From Actinobacteria bacterium 13_1_40CM_66_12 (GTDB lineage: Bacteria; Chloroflexota; Dormibacteria; Dormibacterales; Dormibacteraceae), in contig MNEW01000078.1 of assembly GCA_001917895.1 (NCBI GenBank), positions 1-12,129 on the forward strand: a stretch of DNA of 12,129 nucleotides, written 5' to 3'. Shown in pieces: positions 1-6,682 of this stretch. The first letter of the stretch is position 1. Every line of letters starts with the position of its first letter. A program made the translations under genes and the position numbers. The notes beneath the pieces are model-generated. The model saw only the letters and a list, made by a program, of their open reading frames with translations. It was not told the DNA's origin and made no database searches.

Positions 1-1
1 T

Positions 2-148
2 CCCGTCGAGATCGCGCCGCAGAACGCATACCTGCGCCGCCTGCAGCATCAGCTGGTCGCGGAGAACGAGCTCTCGGCGCGGAGCACCGGCAAGGAGCCG
101 CAGCGCCGGCTGCGCATCACGCCCGTCCCTGAAGAGCCGATCGCTTAG
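2..148 (+). CDS. R3H-domain nucleic-acid-binding protein, C-terminal end (partial)
   Basis: Only the last 48 codons are present; the gene enters from the left edge and stops at TAG 146-148. The visible peptide contains N-A-Y-L-R-R-L-Q-H-Q-L, then S-A-R-S-T-G-K-E-P and R-R-L-R-I. This is the pattern at the end of R3H domains in the AAA-ATPase/R3H proteins related to Ycf45 and SpoIIIAA. R3H domains bind single-stranded nucleic acid, and the conserved Arg/His pair (here within R-R-L-Q-H) is the hallmark. The stop codon overlaps the GTG start of tmk by one base (TAGTG), so the two genes are probably translationally coupled. Whether the missing N-terminus carries an ATPase domain cannot be seen. 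A Jag/KhpB-type R3H protein is the alternative, but the E-P-x-R-R-L-R-I ending favours the ATPase type. Confidence 0.6.
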   Translation, partial: PVEIAPQNAYLRRLQHQLVAENELSARSTGKEPQRRLRITPVPEEPIA

Positions 149-750
149 TGCCGGGCCTGTTCATCACGTTCGAGGGACCTGAGGGTTCCGGGAAGACGAC
201 GCAGGTCGAGCTGCTCGCCCAGGCCCTCGCCAGCCGCGAACCGGTGATGGTCCGCGAACCGGGGGGCAACGAGCTCGGCGAGCGCATCCGCGAGATCGTC
301 CTTTACGGAGCGATGGAGCTCGATGCGGAGGCGGAGATGTATCTCTTCATGGCCGCGCGCAAGCAGCTCATCAGCGAGGTGATCGCGCCGGCATTGGCGG
401 CGGGCCAGATCGTCGTCGCGGATCGTTATCACGATTCGACGCTCGCCTACCAGGGCGGCGCCCGCGGCGTGCCGACGACATGGCCGTCGACGTTTCCCCG
501 CCCAGACGTGACGTTCCTGCTGTCGGTTCCGGTCGAAAGCGGGCTCGCGCGACTCGCGCTGGCGGGCAAGAAGCCGGATCGGGTGGAGAGCGAATCGGTC
601 GAGTTTCACAAGCGCGTCGCCGCCGCCTACGAGCGGCTCGCCGCCGCCGAACCAAACCGATTTGCGCGCCTCGACGCGACCGGGTCGAAGGAGCACATCC
701 ACCAGGCCGTCATGGACCGCCTCCAGCCTCTTCTCGACGCCGCCGAATAG
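148..750 (+). CDS. tmk: Thymidylate (dTMP) kinase
   Basis: This is a 200-residue cytosolic kinase that phosphorylates dTMP to dTDP with ATP, an essential step of dTTP synthesis. Visible motifs in order: F-E-G-P-E-G-S-G-K-T-T P-loop (residues 8-18), R-E-P-G-G (36-40), the D-R-Y/D-S-T-L-A-Y-Q-G nucleotide-binding segment (92-103), and a LID with D-R-V then E-F-H-K-R-V (144-157). The GTG start at 148 overlaps the upstream stop by one base, and the protein begins normally for the family (M-P-G-L-F-I-T-F-E-G). The family usually has 205-215 residues. The shortfall lies between Y-Q-G-G-A-R-G and R-P-D-V-T, where a Pro/Thr/Trp-rich stretch (residues 108-118) replaces the usual helix. All active-site motifs are intact, so it should be functional. 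Confidence 0.96.
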   Translation: MPGLFITFEGPEGSGKTTQVELLAQALASREPVMVREPGGNELGERIREIVLYGAMELDAEAEMYLFMAARKQLISEVIAPALAAGQIVVADRYHDSTLAYQGGARGVPTTWPSTFPRPDVTFLLSVPVESGLARLALAGKKPDRVESESVEFHKRVAAAYERLAAAEPNRFARLDATGSKEHIHQAVMDRLQPLLDAAE

Positions 751-753
751 GCG

Positions 754-781
754 TCGATTTTCGGGCGAGCACGCATATACT
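754..781 (+). promoter_or_regulatory. Possible promoter for the small RHH-like gene
   Basis: A TATACT hexamer at 776-781 matches the -10 consensus at five of six bases. It sits in the 50-base gap after tmk, about 20 bases before the next ATG. The best -35 candidate at 16-base spacing, TCGATT (754-759), is poor. The A/T-rich run stands out from the GC-rich surroundings. The small gene may therefore be transcribed separately from tmk, but this rests on one hexamer. Confidence 0.3.
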
Positions 782-800
782 CGAATTCGGTTCAAGGTCC

Positions 801-1034
801 ATGAAGACGACGCTCCAGGCGAGCATTAGCATCGAAGCGGCGGCGTGGAACCGGGTCCGCAGGCTGGCCGCTCGGAAGCAGCGCCCGCTTCCGGATGTGA
901 TCGGCGACCTCCTCGACGAAGCCTCGGCCGAGCCCGAGCCCGACCTGCCGAAGGTCGACGAGCCCTACGAAGCGCCTCCACTGCTCCGGCTTTTCCTACG
1001 CCGGCACCCAGAAGTGAGGCCGCCCGAGGACTAG
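801..1034 (+). CDS. Small ribbon-helix-helix-like protein, 77 residues
   Basis: The frame is open much further upstream through tmk, but the ATG at 801 lies just after the tmk stop, has AAGG at 794-797 and gives a sensible protein. Residues 1-45 read as a basic beta strand (T-T-L-Q-A-S-I-S-I) followed by two helices (A-A-W-N-R-V-R-R-L-A-A-R, then L-P-D-V-I-G-D-L-L-D-E-A). That is the layout of ribbon-helix-helix DNA-binding proteins such as CopG/Arc antitoxin-type repressors. The rest is an acidic, proline-rich tail (E-P-E-P-D-L-P) ending in a basic patch, L-R-L-F-L-R-R-H. No toxin-like partner lies next to it. I do not recognise the family; the fold assignment is inferred from the pattern only. 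GC-rich codon use matches the neighbours, so it is probably a real gene. Confidence 0.55.
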   Translation: MKTTLQASISIEAAAWNRVRRLAARKQRPLPDVIGDLLDEASAEPEPDLPKVDEPYEAPPLLRLFLRRHPEVRPPED

Positions 1035-1110
1035 CGTCCTAGACTCCACGGCTGGTGTCCTGTCCCCGAAGCTCCTGGCATCTTCGCGGCCTAGGCGGCC
1101 GGGCGCCGTC

Positions 1111-1217
1111 TCACCCCGCGGAATCTGACGATTCAGCGGGGACCCCGAGAGGGGCGCTGAAGCCGGCGTCGCCTCCTGCGCGCGCTCGGTCAGCAGCCCC
1201 GCCCGACAATGCGGGGG
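1111..1217 (+). promoter_or_regulatory. Structured leader resembling a cyclic-di-AMP (ydaO/yuaA) riboswitch
   Basis: What is seen: CCCCGC (1114-1119), then GGAATCTGA with CTGA/TCAG pairing around a 4-base loop (1125-1136), GCGGGGACCCC (1136-1146), GGGG (1151-1154), TGAAGCC (1158-1164), GTCAGCAGCCCCG (1189-1201) and GCGGGG (1211-1216), which can close a long-range stem with 1114-1119. From memory of the family, ydaO leaders show the order G-A-A-U-C-(hairpin)-G-C-G-G-G-G-A-C-C, then GGGGUGAAUC, then GUCAGCUAACC, closed by P1. The order and spacing here agree, but GGGGUGAAUC is imperfect, the UAGGG element is not visible, and the second half is short. CCCCGC occurs twice (1114, 1197) and GCGGGG twice (1136, 1211), so alternative pairings exist, as expected of a switch. 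There is no U-tract, so a simple terminator is unlikely. It would act on the ABC transporter operon. Confidence 0.35.
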
Positions 1218-1228
1218 CCCCAGCAGGT

Positions 1229-1284
1229 ATGCGTTCCCTCACGTGCTCGTCGTCTCCTTGGCTCCGGCCGCCGATGCCGCGAAT
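1229..1284 (+). pseudogene. Possible relic of a signal-peptide-encoding gene start
   Basis: ATG at 1229, preceded by AGCAGG, opens M-R-S-L. One base out of frame, from GTG 1243, the DNA reads V-L-V-V-S-L-A-P-A-A-D-A-A-N, which looks like the hydrophobic core and Ala-x-Ala cleavage site of a secretory signal peptide. Joining the two needs one inserted base. Genes behind actinobacterial c-di-AMP riboswitches often encode secreted cell-wall enzymes with this kind of N-terminus. Here no mature secreted domain follows; the frame runs straight into the ABC ATPase. It could be chance, or simply a non-coding leader. Confidence 0.2.
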
Positions 1285-3705
1285 ATGCGGCGGATCTCGG
1301 AGACAGAACACCTAGTGATCCGGGTCGAGGGCCTTCGCAAGAGCTTCGGTGACGTCCACGCCGTCAGAGGTGTCGACCTGCGCGTGGAGCGTGGCCAGGT
1401 CCTCGTGCTCCTCGGTCAGAACGGTGCGGGCAAGTCAACGACCCTGCGCTGCCTGGGCGGCATCCTGCGCCCGGACGCCGGCCTCATCGAGCTCGACGGG
1501 TTGCGGCTGCCGGAGAAGCTGGATGAGGTTCGCGCCCGTCTAGGCGTCGTTCCCGACCAGGCGCGGCTGTACGGCCGCAATACCGCCGTCGAATACCTGG
1601 ACCGATTCGGCTACCTGTACGGGGTGCCGGCGGAGATTCGCCGGCGGCGCATCGCGGAGCTGCTCGAGCGCTTCGAGCTTGCCGACCGCGCCGACACCAT
1701 CCTTGCCGCCTATTCACGCGGCATGGCCCAAAAGGTGGCACTGATCCGGGCCACGCTCCACGAGCCCGACTGGATCTTCTGCGACGAGCCGACTGCCGGC
1801 CTCGACCCCGTGGCGGCGGCGGACATGCGCCGCTATCTCGGCGAGCAGCGGGCGCGCGGTGCGGCGCTGATCGTCACGACTCACGTGCTGAGCGAGGCCG
1901 AGCTGATGGCGGATCGGATCGCGATCATGCGTCGCGGCCTCATCGTCACCCACGGCACCCTGGACGAGCTGCGCCGGGAGGCTGAGGCAGGAAGGCGTTT
2001 TTCAGTGCGCCTCAGCCGCATGCCGGCGAAGCCTGAAGAGCTGCGTCAGTGGCTGCGCGAGCAGACCGTCGCATTCGAGATCTCCGACGATCGCATCACG
2101 TACAGCCTCGGCTGGCACGAGTCGATCGGGGACCGCGCGGATTTCGCGGCCGAGCTCCAGCGCCGGCTGGCTGCCGCGGGCGCGCCGTATTACGAGCTCG
2201 AGGAGCAGCAAGTGAGCCTCGAGTCCGTCTATCTCGACGCCATGGAAGAACCGCTTGCCGCAAGCGTTGACGTCGCAGCTCCGGCGGCACGAGTCGTATC
2301 CGGGATCAGCGCCCCGCGGATGTTCGGATCTCTGCGCTCGCAGGGAAACCTGCTGCGGAACTCGCTGCCCTTTTATGTGAGCTCGTGGTGGCGTCGGGGC
2401 GATCTGAGCTGGGTCATGTACCTGAACGCATTCGTGCTGCTATTGGTGGCGGGCACCTCTCTTTTCGGGCAGCTGCCCGGTGTCGCCGGTCAGTTCGCGC
2501 AGCGTTTGACCGGCGGCGCGGCGCTGCAGGCCGGGCTCCTGTTGCCGCTGTTCTTCATGTCTTTCGCGCTGCTCGAATCGATCAAGAGCTCGATCGGGAT
2601 CTGGTGGGAGAAGGCTCAGCAATCGCTCGAGGTTCTGCTCTACACGCCGATCGACGACCCGTCGCTCATCTGGCTCGAGGTGCTTCCCGGCGCCGTCGTC
2701 AGCACCGTGTGGGTGACGCTGTGGATGGGCGCGGGCATGGCGCTTCTTTCTCTGTTCGGCGTCAGCGCGCCGTGGGACCTGCTGCCCGTTTTCGCATTCG
2801 TGGCCGCGGTGACCGCGTACTGGGCCGCGATGGGACGCATGCTCGGCTTCATGCTCTTTCCGCGCGAGGGCGCGGCTGGAGGGGCGTGGTCGTTTCTGCT
2901 GTCACCGGTGTCGGCGGCCGTCGCGGATCTGCCGTTGGCTCTGTTCGTTTTCCGCTCGCCGCTCGCGGTCGGATCGCTCCTACTTCCACTCACAGCGTGC
3001 TTTGCGCTCACCGTTCTTTGCGGCACAACTTTCGATCGCGAGCGCTTGATGGAGACCGGCATCGGTACAAGGCGGCGCCGCCGCGTGTGGCTGCCTCTGG
3101 CGGTTGTTCGTCGTAACGCGGCGGCCATCACGGCGGGGCTGCTGCTCGCGGTGGTTCCGGCGGGCGTTGCGGCGGCGGTGACATCGAACGCCGGCTTGCA
3201 TTCGTGGAGCGAGGTGATCGGGTCCGCTGGGCTCAGTCATGGCGATCAAGTCAGAGTCGTGGCTTACGCCCCCGTCGACTCCAGGCCGGCCCAGGCAGCC
3301 ACCGGCACCACCATCGCGGCCGCGGGATTGGCTGGCATTGTGGCCACGCTGGCCCTGATGCTGGCGCTGGTGGTCGTGAGCTTCGCGGCCTTCTTTCTCT
3401 TAGGGGTGCCCGCGATGCTCGGGCTCGTCGTGGCCGGGCTCGTGTGGGGGATTCAACTCGGCTTCGGGACCTCGGCGCCACTGCAGGTCTGGCTCGCCGG
3501 GGCCGGCGGGGTCGCGCTCCTCGCCCTTGCGCTCAACACGGGGGCGGCGCTGCCAATCTACTGGTCCCTTGTTTTCGGCTCGGGTCGCCGCCTCGACCGG
3601 CTTCGGGAGGCGTGGTCGGGCTACTGGTCGCTTTACCGAGGCATCGTGATCCCGTCGTGCGCGCTCTTCGGGATCGTCGTCTTCCGTTTGCTTTCGGGCG
3701 GCTGA
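1285..3705 (+). CDS. ABC transporter, ATPase fused to a large multi-span permease (ABC-2-like)
   Basis: The N-terminal ATPase (about residues 10-245) has Walker A G-Q-N-G-A-G-K-S-T (44-52), a signature variant S-R-G-M-A-Q-K (144-150), Walker B F-C-D-E-P (catalytic E168), D-loop A-G-L-D and the H-loop histidine (about 200). A soluble linker is followed from about residue 375 by roughly 11 hydrophobic segments. Single-chain fusion is unusual, because ABC-2 exporters are normally split into ATPase and permease genes. The last 200 residues (from about 608) carry several further membrane spans that could be a SpoIIM/DUF95-like module, but that is a weak guess. I chose ATG 1285. GTG 1315 (preceded by GGAG at 1299-1302) gives the typical start V-I-R-V-E-G-L and is equally possible; GTG 1243 is less likely. 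It probably exports a lipid, peptide or envelope component; the substrate cannot be read from sequence. The lipoprotein gene 29 bases downstream is likely in the same operon. Confidence 0.85.
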   Translation: MRRISETEHLVIRVEGLRKSFGDVHAVRGVDLRVERGQVLVLLGQNGAGKSTTLRCLGGILRPDAGLIELDGLRLPEKLDEVRARLGVVPDQARLYGRNTAVEYLDRFGYLYGVPAEIRRRRIAELLERFELADRADTILAAYSRGMAQKVALIRATLHEPDWIFCDEPTAGLDPVAAADMRRYLGEQRARGAALIVTTHVLSEAELMADRIAIMRRGLIVTHGTLDELRREAEAGRRFSVRLSRMPAKPEELRQWLREQTVAFEISDDRITYSLGWHESIGDRADFAAELQRRLAAAGAPYYELEEQQVSLESVYLDAMEEPLAASVDVAAPAARVVSGISAPRMFGSLRSQGNLLRNSLPFYVSSWWRRGDLSWVMYLNAFVLLLVAGTSLFGQLPGVAGQFAQRLTGGAALQAGLLLPLFFMSFALLESIKSSIGIWWEKAQQSLEVLLYTPIDDPSLIWLEVLPGAVVSTVWVTLWMGAGMALLSLFGVSAPWDLLPVFAFVAAVTAYWAAMGRMLGFMLFPREGAAGGAWSFLLSPVSAAVADLPLALFVFRSPLAVGSLLLPLTACFALTVLCGTTFDRERLMETGIGTRRRRRVWLPLAVVRRNAAAITAGLLLAVVPAGVAAAVTSNAGLHSWSEVIGSAGLSHGDQVRVVAYAPVDSRPAQAATGTTIAAAGLAGIVATLALMLALVVVSFAAFFLLGVPAMLGLVVAGLVWGIQLGFGTSAPLQVWLAGAGGVALLALALNTGAALPIYWSLVFGSGRRLDRLREAWSGYWSLYRGIVIPSCALFGIVVFRLLSGG

Positions 3706-3734
3706 GGGCGGTTAGCCTCAAGATTGCAGGCGGC

Positions 3735-4931
3735 GTGAAGGGTTTCCTCCTCGTGTTGCTCCTGCTGGCCGTCGCGTGCGGCAACAGCACGCCACCCAAG
3801 GCGTCGAAGTCATCGCCGTCGGCAGTGGCAAGCCAGGCGCCGGGCCCATCGCCGCTGCCGCCCTTTCCGAGCCCAACCCCCGGCGGCCCGGCCGCTCCAC
3901 CGGCCGTTGCGGTGGTGTGCACATCCCAGATTCCCGCGGGCCACCAGCTCGCGCTCGTCACCCTGCGGGGTGTTCAGGGGATCGTCGTTCGCGACGTGAC
4001 CGACATCCAGCACCCAGTCACGCGCTGCGGATTCAGCGGGGGTGCCTACTTCCGCTTCGTCAGCGCGACGCGCGTGTCGTACATCGTGACCTCGAGCGGC
4101 GACCTCGGTGCCTCGGGGGCTCTCTACATGGTCGATCTGACCTCGAGCACGACATCGTTGGTGCGCGCGTGGACGGCCGGAGGATATGCAAGCTGGGTCT
4201 ACGCATGGAGTCCCGATGGGCAGAGGCTCAGCTATCTGAGCTCCGACGCCACCGGCGTGAAGTGGCACCTACTTTCCGCGGCGGGCGACAAGACGCTTGC
4301 CAGCCTGGGAACGGTCCCGGGGCGTGGCGTCAATCTCGACAACGACGACGCGATGGTCGGTTTCTCAGCGGACGGACAGTACGTCGCGGTGGAAGAGACG
4401 TTCACCGCCCAGAAGGGCGCCACCACAGGGACGCCGCCGATCCAGATCGTCCGCCTCTCGGACTTCAAGCAGATCTATCTCCGGTCGGACGGCACCATGG
4501 GAGCGTGGGGAGCCACCGGCGCGCGGTTTTACTTCAGGACCACTGCCGGCGTCATGGTGTGGGATGCGACCGGCAAGGTGCAGACCGTCCAGGCCGGCTT
4601 GCAGTGGATCCGCCCCTTGCCGAGCTCGGACGGGAGCCACATCACGTTCTCATCCCTCAATGCGCAGGGCAATCATGTCGTCGGCATCATCGACACCACC
4701 GGCGGGGCAATCGCCCCTGCGTCGACGGAGCCGCGCGCGAATCCGGGTTTCCTGACCTCGACTCTCATCTGGTACCAGGGTGAGGTGCGATGCACCACGA
4801 CCACCCCGTGCGGGTTCGGCGGTCCGGCACTGACGGGTCAGACATACGTGTACGACATCGCGGGAGTGGAGAACGGCTCCGTCGACACGGCTTTCTACGA
4901 CTCCTGGCCGCACCTCCCCGGCCAGTCGTAG
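3735..4931 (+). CDS. Lipoprotein with TolB/WD40-like beta-propeller repeats
   Basis: The GTG start at 3735 gives a very short n-region (one Lys), a Leu/Val core and a lipobox-like L-A-V-A-C-G with the lipidated Cys at residue 15; AGG at 3728-3730 is a modest ribosome site. The open frame extends further upstream only inside the transporter gene. A Pro/Ser-rich flexible tether (16-58) precedes a globular domain with PD40/TolB-type repeats: A-W-S-P-D-G (157-162), G-F-S-A-D-G (209-214) and P-S-S-D-G (296-300). Four further cysteines (62, 98, 353, 359) could form disulfides, as expected outside the membrane. Length is 398 residues. It lies 29 bases after the ABC gene, so it may be an accessory surface component of that transporter. 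Binding partner and ligand are unknown. The lipobox has Ala rather than Leu at -3, which is acceptable but not ideal. Confidence 0.8.
   Translation: MKGFLLVLLLLAVACGNSTPPKASKSSPSAVASQAPGPSPLPPFPSPTPGGPAAPPAVAVVCTSQIPAGHQLALVTLRGVQGIVVRDVTDIQHPVTRCGFSGGAYFRFVSATRVSYIVTSSGDLGASGALYMVDLTSSTTSLVRAWTAGGYASWVYAWSPDGQRLSYLSSDATGVKWHLLSAAGDKTLASLGTVPGRGVNLDNDDAMVGFSADGQYVAVEETFTAQKGATTGTPPIQIVRLSDFKQIYLRSDGTMGAWGATGARFYFRTTAGVMVWDATGKVQTVQAGLQWIRPLPSSDGSHITFSSLNAQGNHVVGIIDTTGGAIAPASTEPRANPGFLTSTLIWYQGEVRCTTTTPCGFGGPALTGQTYVYDIAGVENGSVDTAFYDSWPHLPGQS
4904..4925. terminator. Hairpin at the convergent gene junction
   Basis: CTGGCCG (4904-4910) and CGGCCAG (4919-4925) form a perfect 7-bp GC-rich stem with an 8-base loop, overlapping the last codons of the lipoprotein gene. 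Opposing genes end 13 bases apart here, where a bidirectional terminator would be useful. No T-tract follows on either strand, so intrinsic termination is uncertain. Confidence 0.25.
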
Positions 4932-4944
4932 CGTCTATGGGCCG

Positions 4945-6075
4945 TTAGAGGTCGAGGGCCTGGGCGACCAGCTCCCGATGGTAGGTCGCGTCACCGAGAG
5001 TCACCTCTGAGGCCTTTGCGCGCTTGAAGTACAGGTGCATGTCGTGCTCCCACGTGAAGCCGATGCCGCCGTGCACCTGGATTCCATCGCCCGCCACCTT
5101 GCGATAGGCATCGGACACATAGGCCTTCGCCATCGACGAGGCGAGCGACCGATCCGGTGCGTCCGCGTCCACTGCCCACGCAGCGTAATAGGTCGCCGAC
5201 CGTCCACTTTCGGACAGGACCAGCATGTCGGCGAGCTTGTGCGAGACGGCCTGGTAGATGCCGATGGGCTTGCCGAACTGGTGTCGCGTTTTCGCGTAGT
5301 CGGTGGAGGTCTCGAGGACCTTCTGAGCCCCGCCGATCATCTCGGCGCAGAGCGCAGCGGTCCCCCACTCGAGGGCTCGCTTCAACGCCGGCCACGCTTT
5401 GTGCGGCGGACCCATGAGCGAGTCGGCGCTGAGCTCGACGCCCTCGAAGCGCACCTCGCTCCAACGCCTGGTCATGTCCAGCGTCTGGAGCTGATGCACG
5501 GACATGCCCTTGGGCTTGCCTTCGACGAGGAACAGTGAGATGCCGTCTTCACCTTCGCCGCGCGTGCGAGCCGCCACCACCATGTAGTCGGCGCTGCCTG
5601 CATCGGGGACGAACAGCTTGACCCCGTCGAGCTTCCAACCGCCGCCGGCCGGCGCCGCCGTGAGGGCAACGCCGCTTGCATCCCAGCGCGCCGAGGGCTC
5701 GGTGAAGGCGAGTGTCGCGCGCGCGTCGCCGGACGCGATGGCGCTCAGAACGGTCTTCTTGTGCGCCTCGGTGCCGGCCTCGATGAGAGCGGGGACCGCC
5801 AGCCCCATGGTCGCGAAAAACGGACCGGGCATCAGCGCGCGACCTGCCTCTTCGAGAACGACGATCAGGTCGAGGAAGCTGCCGACTCCCCCGTACTGCT
5901 CAGGGATTCCCAGTGCAGTCCAGCCAAGTCCGGCGATCTTCGACCAGAGCGCCGGGTCGTATGCATCCGATCCTTCCATCAGCTTGCGCACGACCTTCGG
6001 CGGGCACTCCTTGGCGAGGAAATCGCGCGCGGAGCGCCTGAGCATCTCCTGCTCTTCGGAAAAAGCAAAATCCAT
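4945..6075 (-). CDS. Acyl-CoA dehydrogenase 1 (FadE-like; C-terminal Glu motif altered)
   Basis: This is a 376-residue FAD-dependent dehydrogenase fold. The start M-D-F-A-F-S-E-E-Q-E is typical and rules out the 68 extra upstream codons. Visible motifs: Y-G-G (61-63), T-E-P-S-A (126-130) in the FAD/substrate region, Y-A-K-T-R-H-Q-F-G-K-P-I (260-271), Q-V-H-G-G-I-G-F-T-W-E-H-D (333-345) and R-A-K-A-S-E-V-T-L-G-D (352-362). In medium-chain-type enzymes the last segment is Y-E-G-T, with the catalytic Glu; here the aligned residues are T-L-G-D, so that Glu is missing. A Glu at 236 (L-E-W-G) might serve as the base, as in isovaleryl/long-chain enzymes, but the register is uncertain. In actinobacterial FadE pairs such as FadE26-27 and FadE28-29, only one subunit keeps full activity, so this may be the partner of the dehydrogenase at 9659-10744. 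It is the last gene of the minus-strand run; its ribosome site is weak. Confidence 0.85.
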   Translation of the reverse strand: MDFAFSEEQEMLRRSARDFLAKECPPKVVRKLMEGSDAYDPALWSKIAGLGWTALGIPEQYGGVGSFLDLIVVLEEAGRALMPGPFFATMGLAVPALIEAGTEAHKKTVLSAIASGDARATLAFTEPSARWDASGVALTAAPAGGGWKLDGVKLFVPDAGSADYMVVAARTRGEGEDGISLFLVEGKPKGMSVHQLQTLDMTRRWSEVRFEGVELSADSLMGPPHKAWPALKRALEWGTAALCAEMIGGAQKVLETSTDYAKTRHQFGKPIGIYQAVSHKLADMLVLSESGRSATYYAAWAVDADAPDRSLASSMAKAYVSDAYRKVAGDGIQVHGGIGFTWEHDMHLYFKRAKASEVTLGDATYHRELVAQALDL

Positions 6076-6104
6076 GGTGGGCTTTCGAAGTGTAAGACCG
6101 GCTG

Positions 6105-6673
6105 TCAGGCGGGCGGGGGCAGCTCCTTGGGCTCCTCGGGCGCCGGCAGCTCTTTGAGCTCTTCGTCCGGCTCTGCCACGGGGTCGGCATCGAATCGCGC
6201 TGGGGATTCGCGCGCCGCGGGTGCAGGCTGCGTCTCGGGTGGGGTCGTTGAGGTCGAGACGGGAGGCTGCGCCGGCCATAGGCTGGGCTGGCGTCGGGCC
6301 ACGATCGCTTGGCGGCGGTAGCTCCGCTGGTCATCGGCTGCTCGAAGCCGACAGGACAATGGGCAGGGGCCGGCGGACACGTGCCGACGACGGCGAGGCG
6401 AAGGGGAACTGCCAGCAGCGCCAGGATGCCGTACACGATCGCGAGGCCGGCGATGAAGAACAGGGTGACGGCAAGCGGCCGGCCCTGCTGGTACATGAAA
6501 CCGTTGATGATCAGCGCGGCGGCGGCGATCGCGAACGGGATGAAGACGCCGGCGATGCGGCTGTGGATGCCGCCACCGACGACCACCGGTGCAACGGCGC
6601 CGATCGCGACGAGCCCACCTGCTACCCAGAACGCCAACCTGACGCGCTGATCCTGTTGGACGTTTGTTTCCAT
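6105..6673 (-). pseudogene. Small three-span membrane protein with an apparent one-base frameshift
   Basis: From ATG 6673 the frame encodes M-E-T-N-V-Q-Q-D-Q-R and then three hydrophobic segments (about residues 12-34, 40-60, 67-97), followed by C-P-P-A-P-A-H-C-P-V-G-F. After about residue 120 (near 6315) this frame becomes Arg/Pro/Ser-rich nonsense that would run deep into the next gene. A second frame, one base back, carries a sensible disordered tail (Q-P-S-L-W-P-A-Q-P-P, then acidic E-L-K-E-L-P-A-P-E-E-P-K) to TGA at 6105, 29 bases before the next gene. Restoring one base between about 6300 and 6330 gives a single protein of about 189 residues. No slippery heptamer is seen, so a sequencing error or true mutation is more likely than programmed shifting. 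Start lies 9 bases after the glycosyltransferase stop. Function unknown. Confidence 0.6.
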
Positions 6674-6682
6674 TTGCGGAAT

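Noticed and set aside
1197..1216. CCCCGC/GCGGGG hairpin as an intrinsic terminator after the small RHH-like gene
   Set aside because: No T-tract follows, and the arms also pair elsewhere in the leader; treated as part of the structured leader.
1055..1315. 86- and 66-codon open frames on both strands in the leader region
   Set aside because: No domain, low-complexity composition; the region is better explained by RNA secondary structure.
2385..3116. 243-codon plus-strand frame inside the ABC gene
   Set aside because: Arg-rich shadow with no hydrophobic or domain pattern, fully inside a well-supported gene.
5900..6315. Continuation of the small membrane protein frame into the acyl-CoA dehydrogenase gene
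   Set aside because: Composition turns to Arg/Pro/Ser nonsense and overlaps a strong gene; a frameshift is the better explanation.
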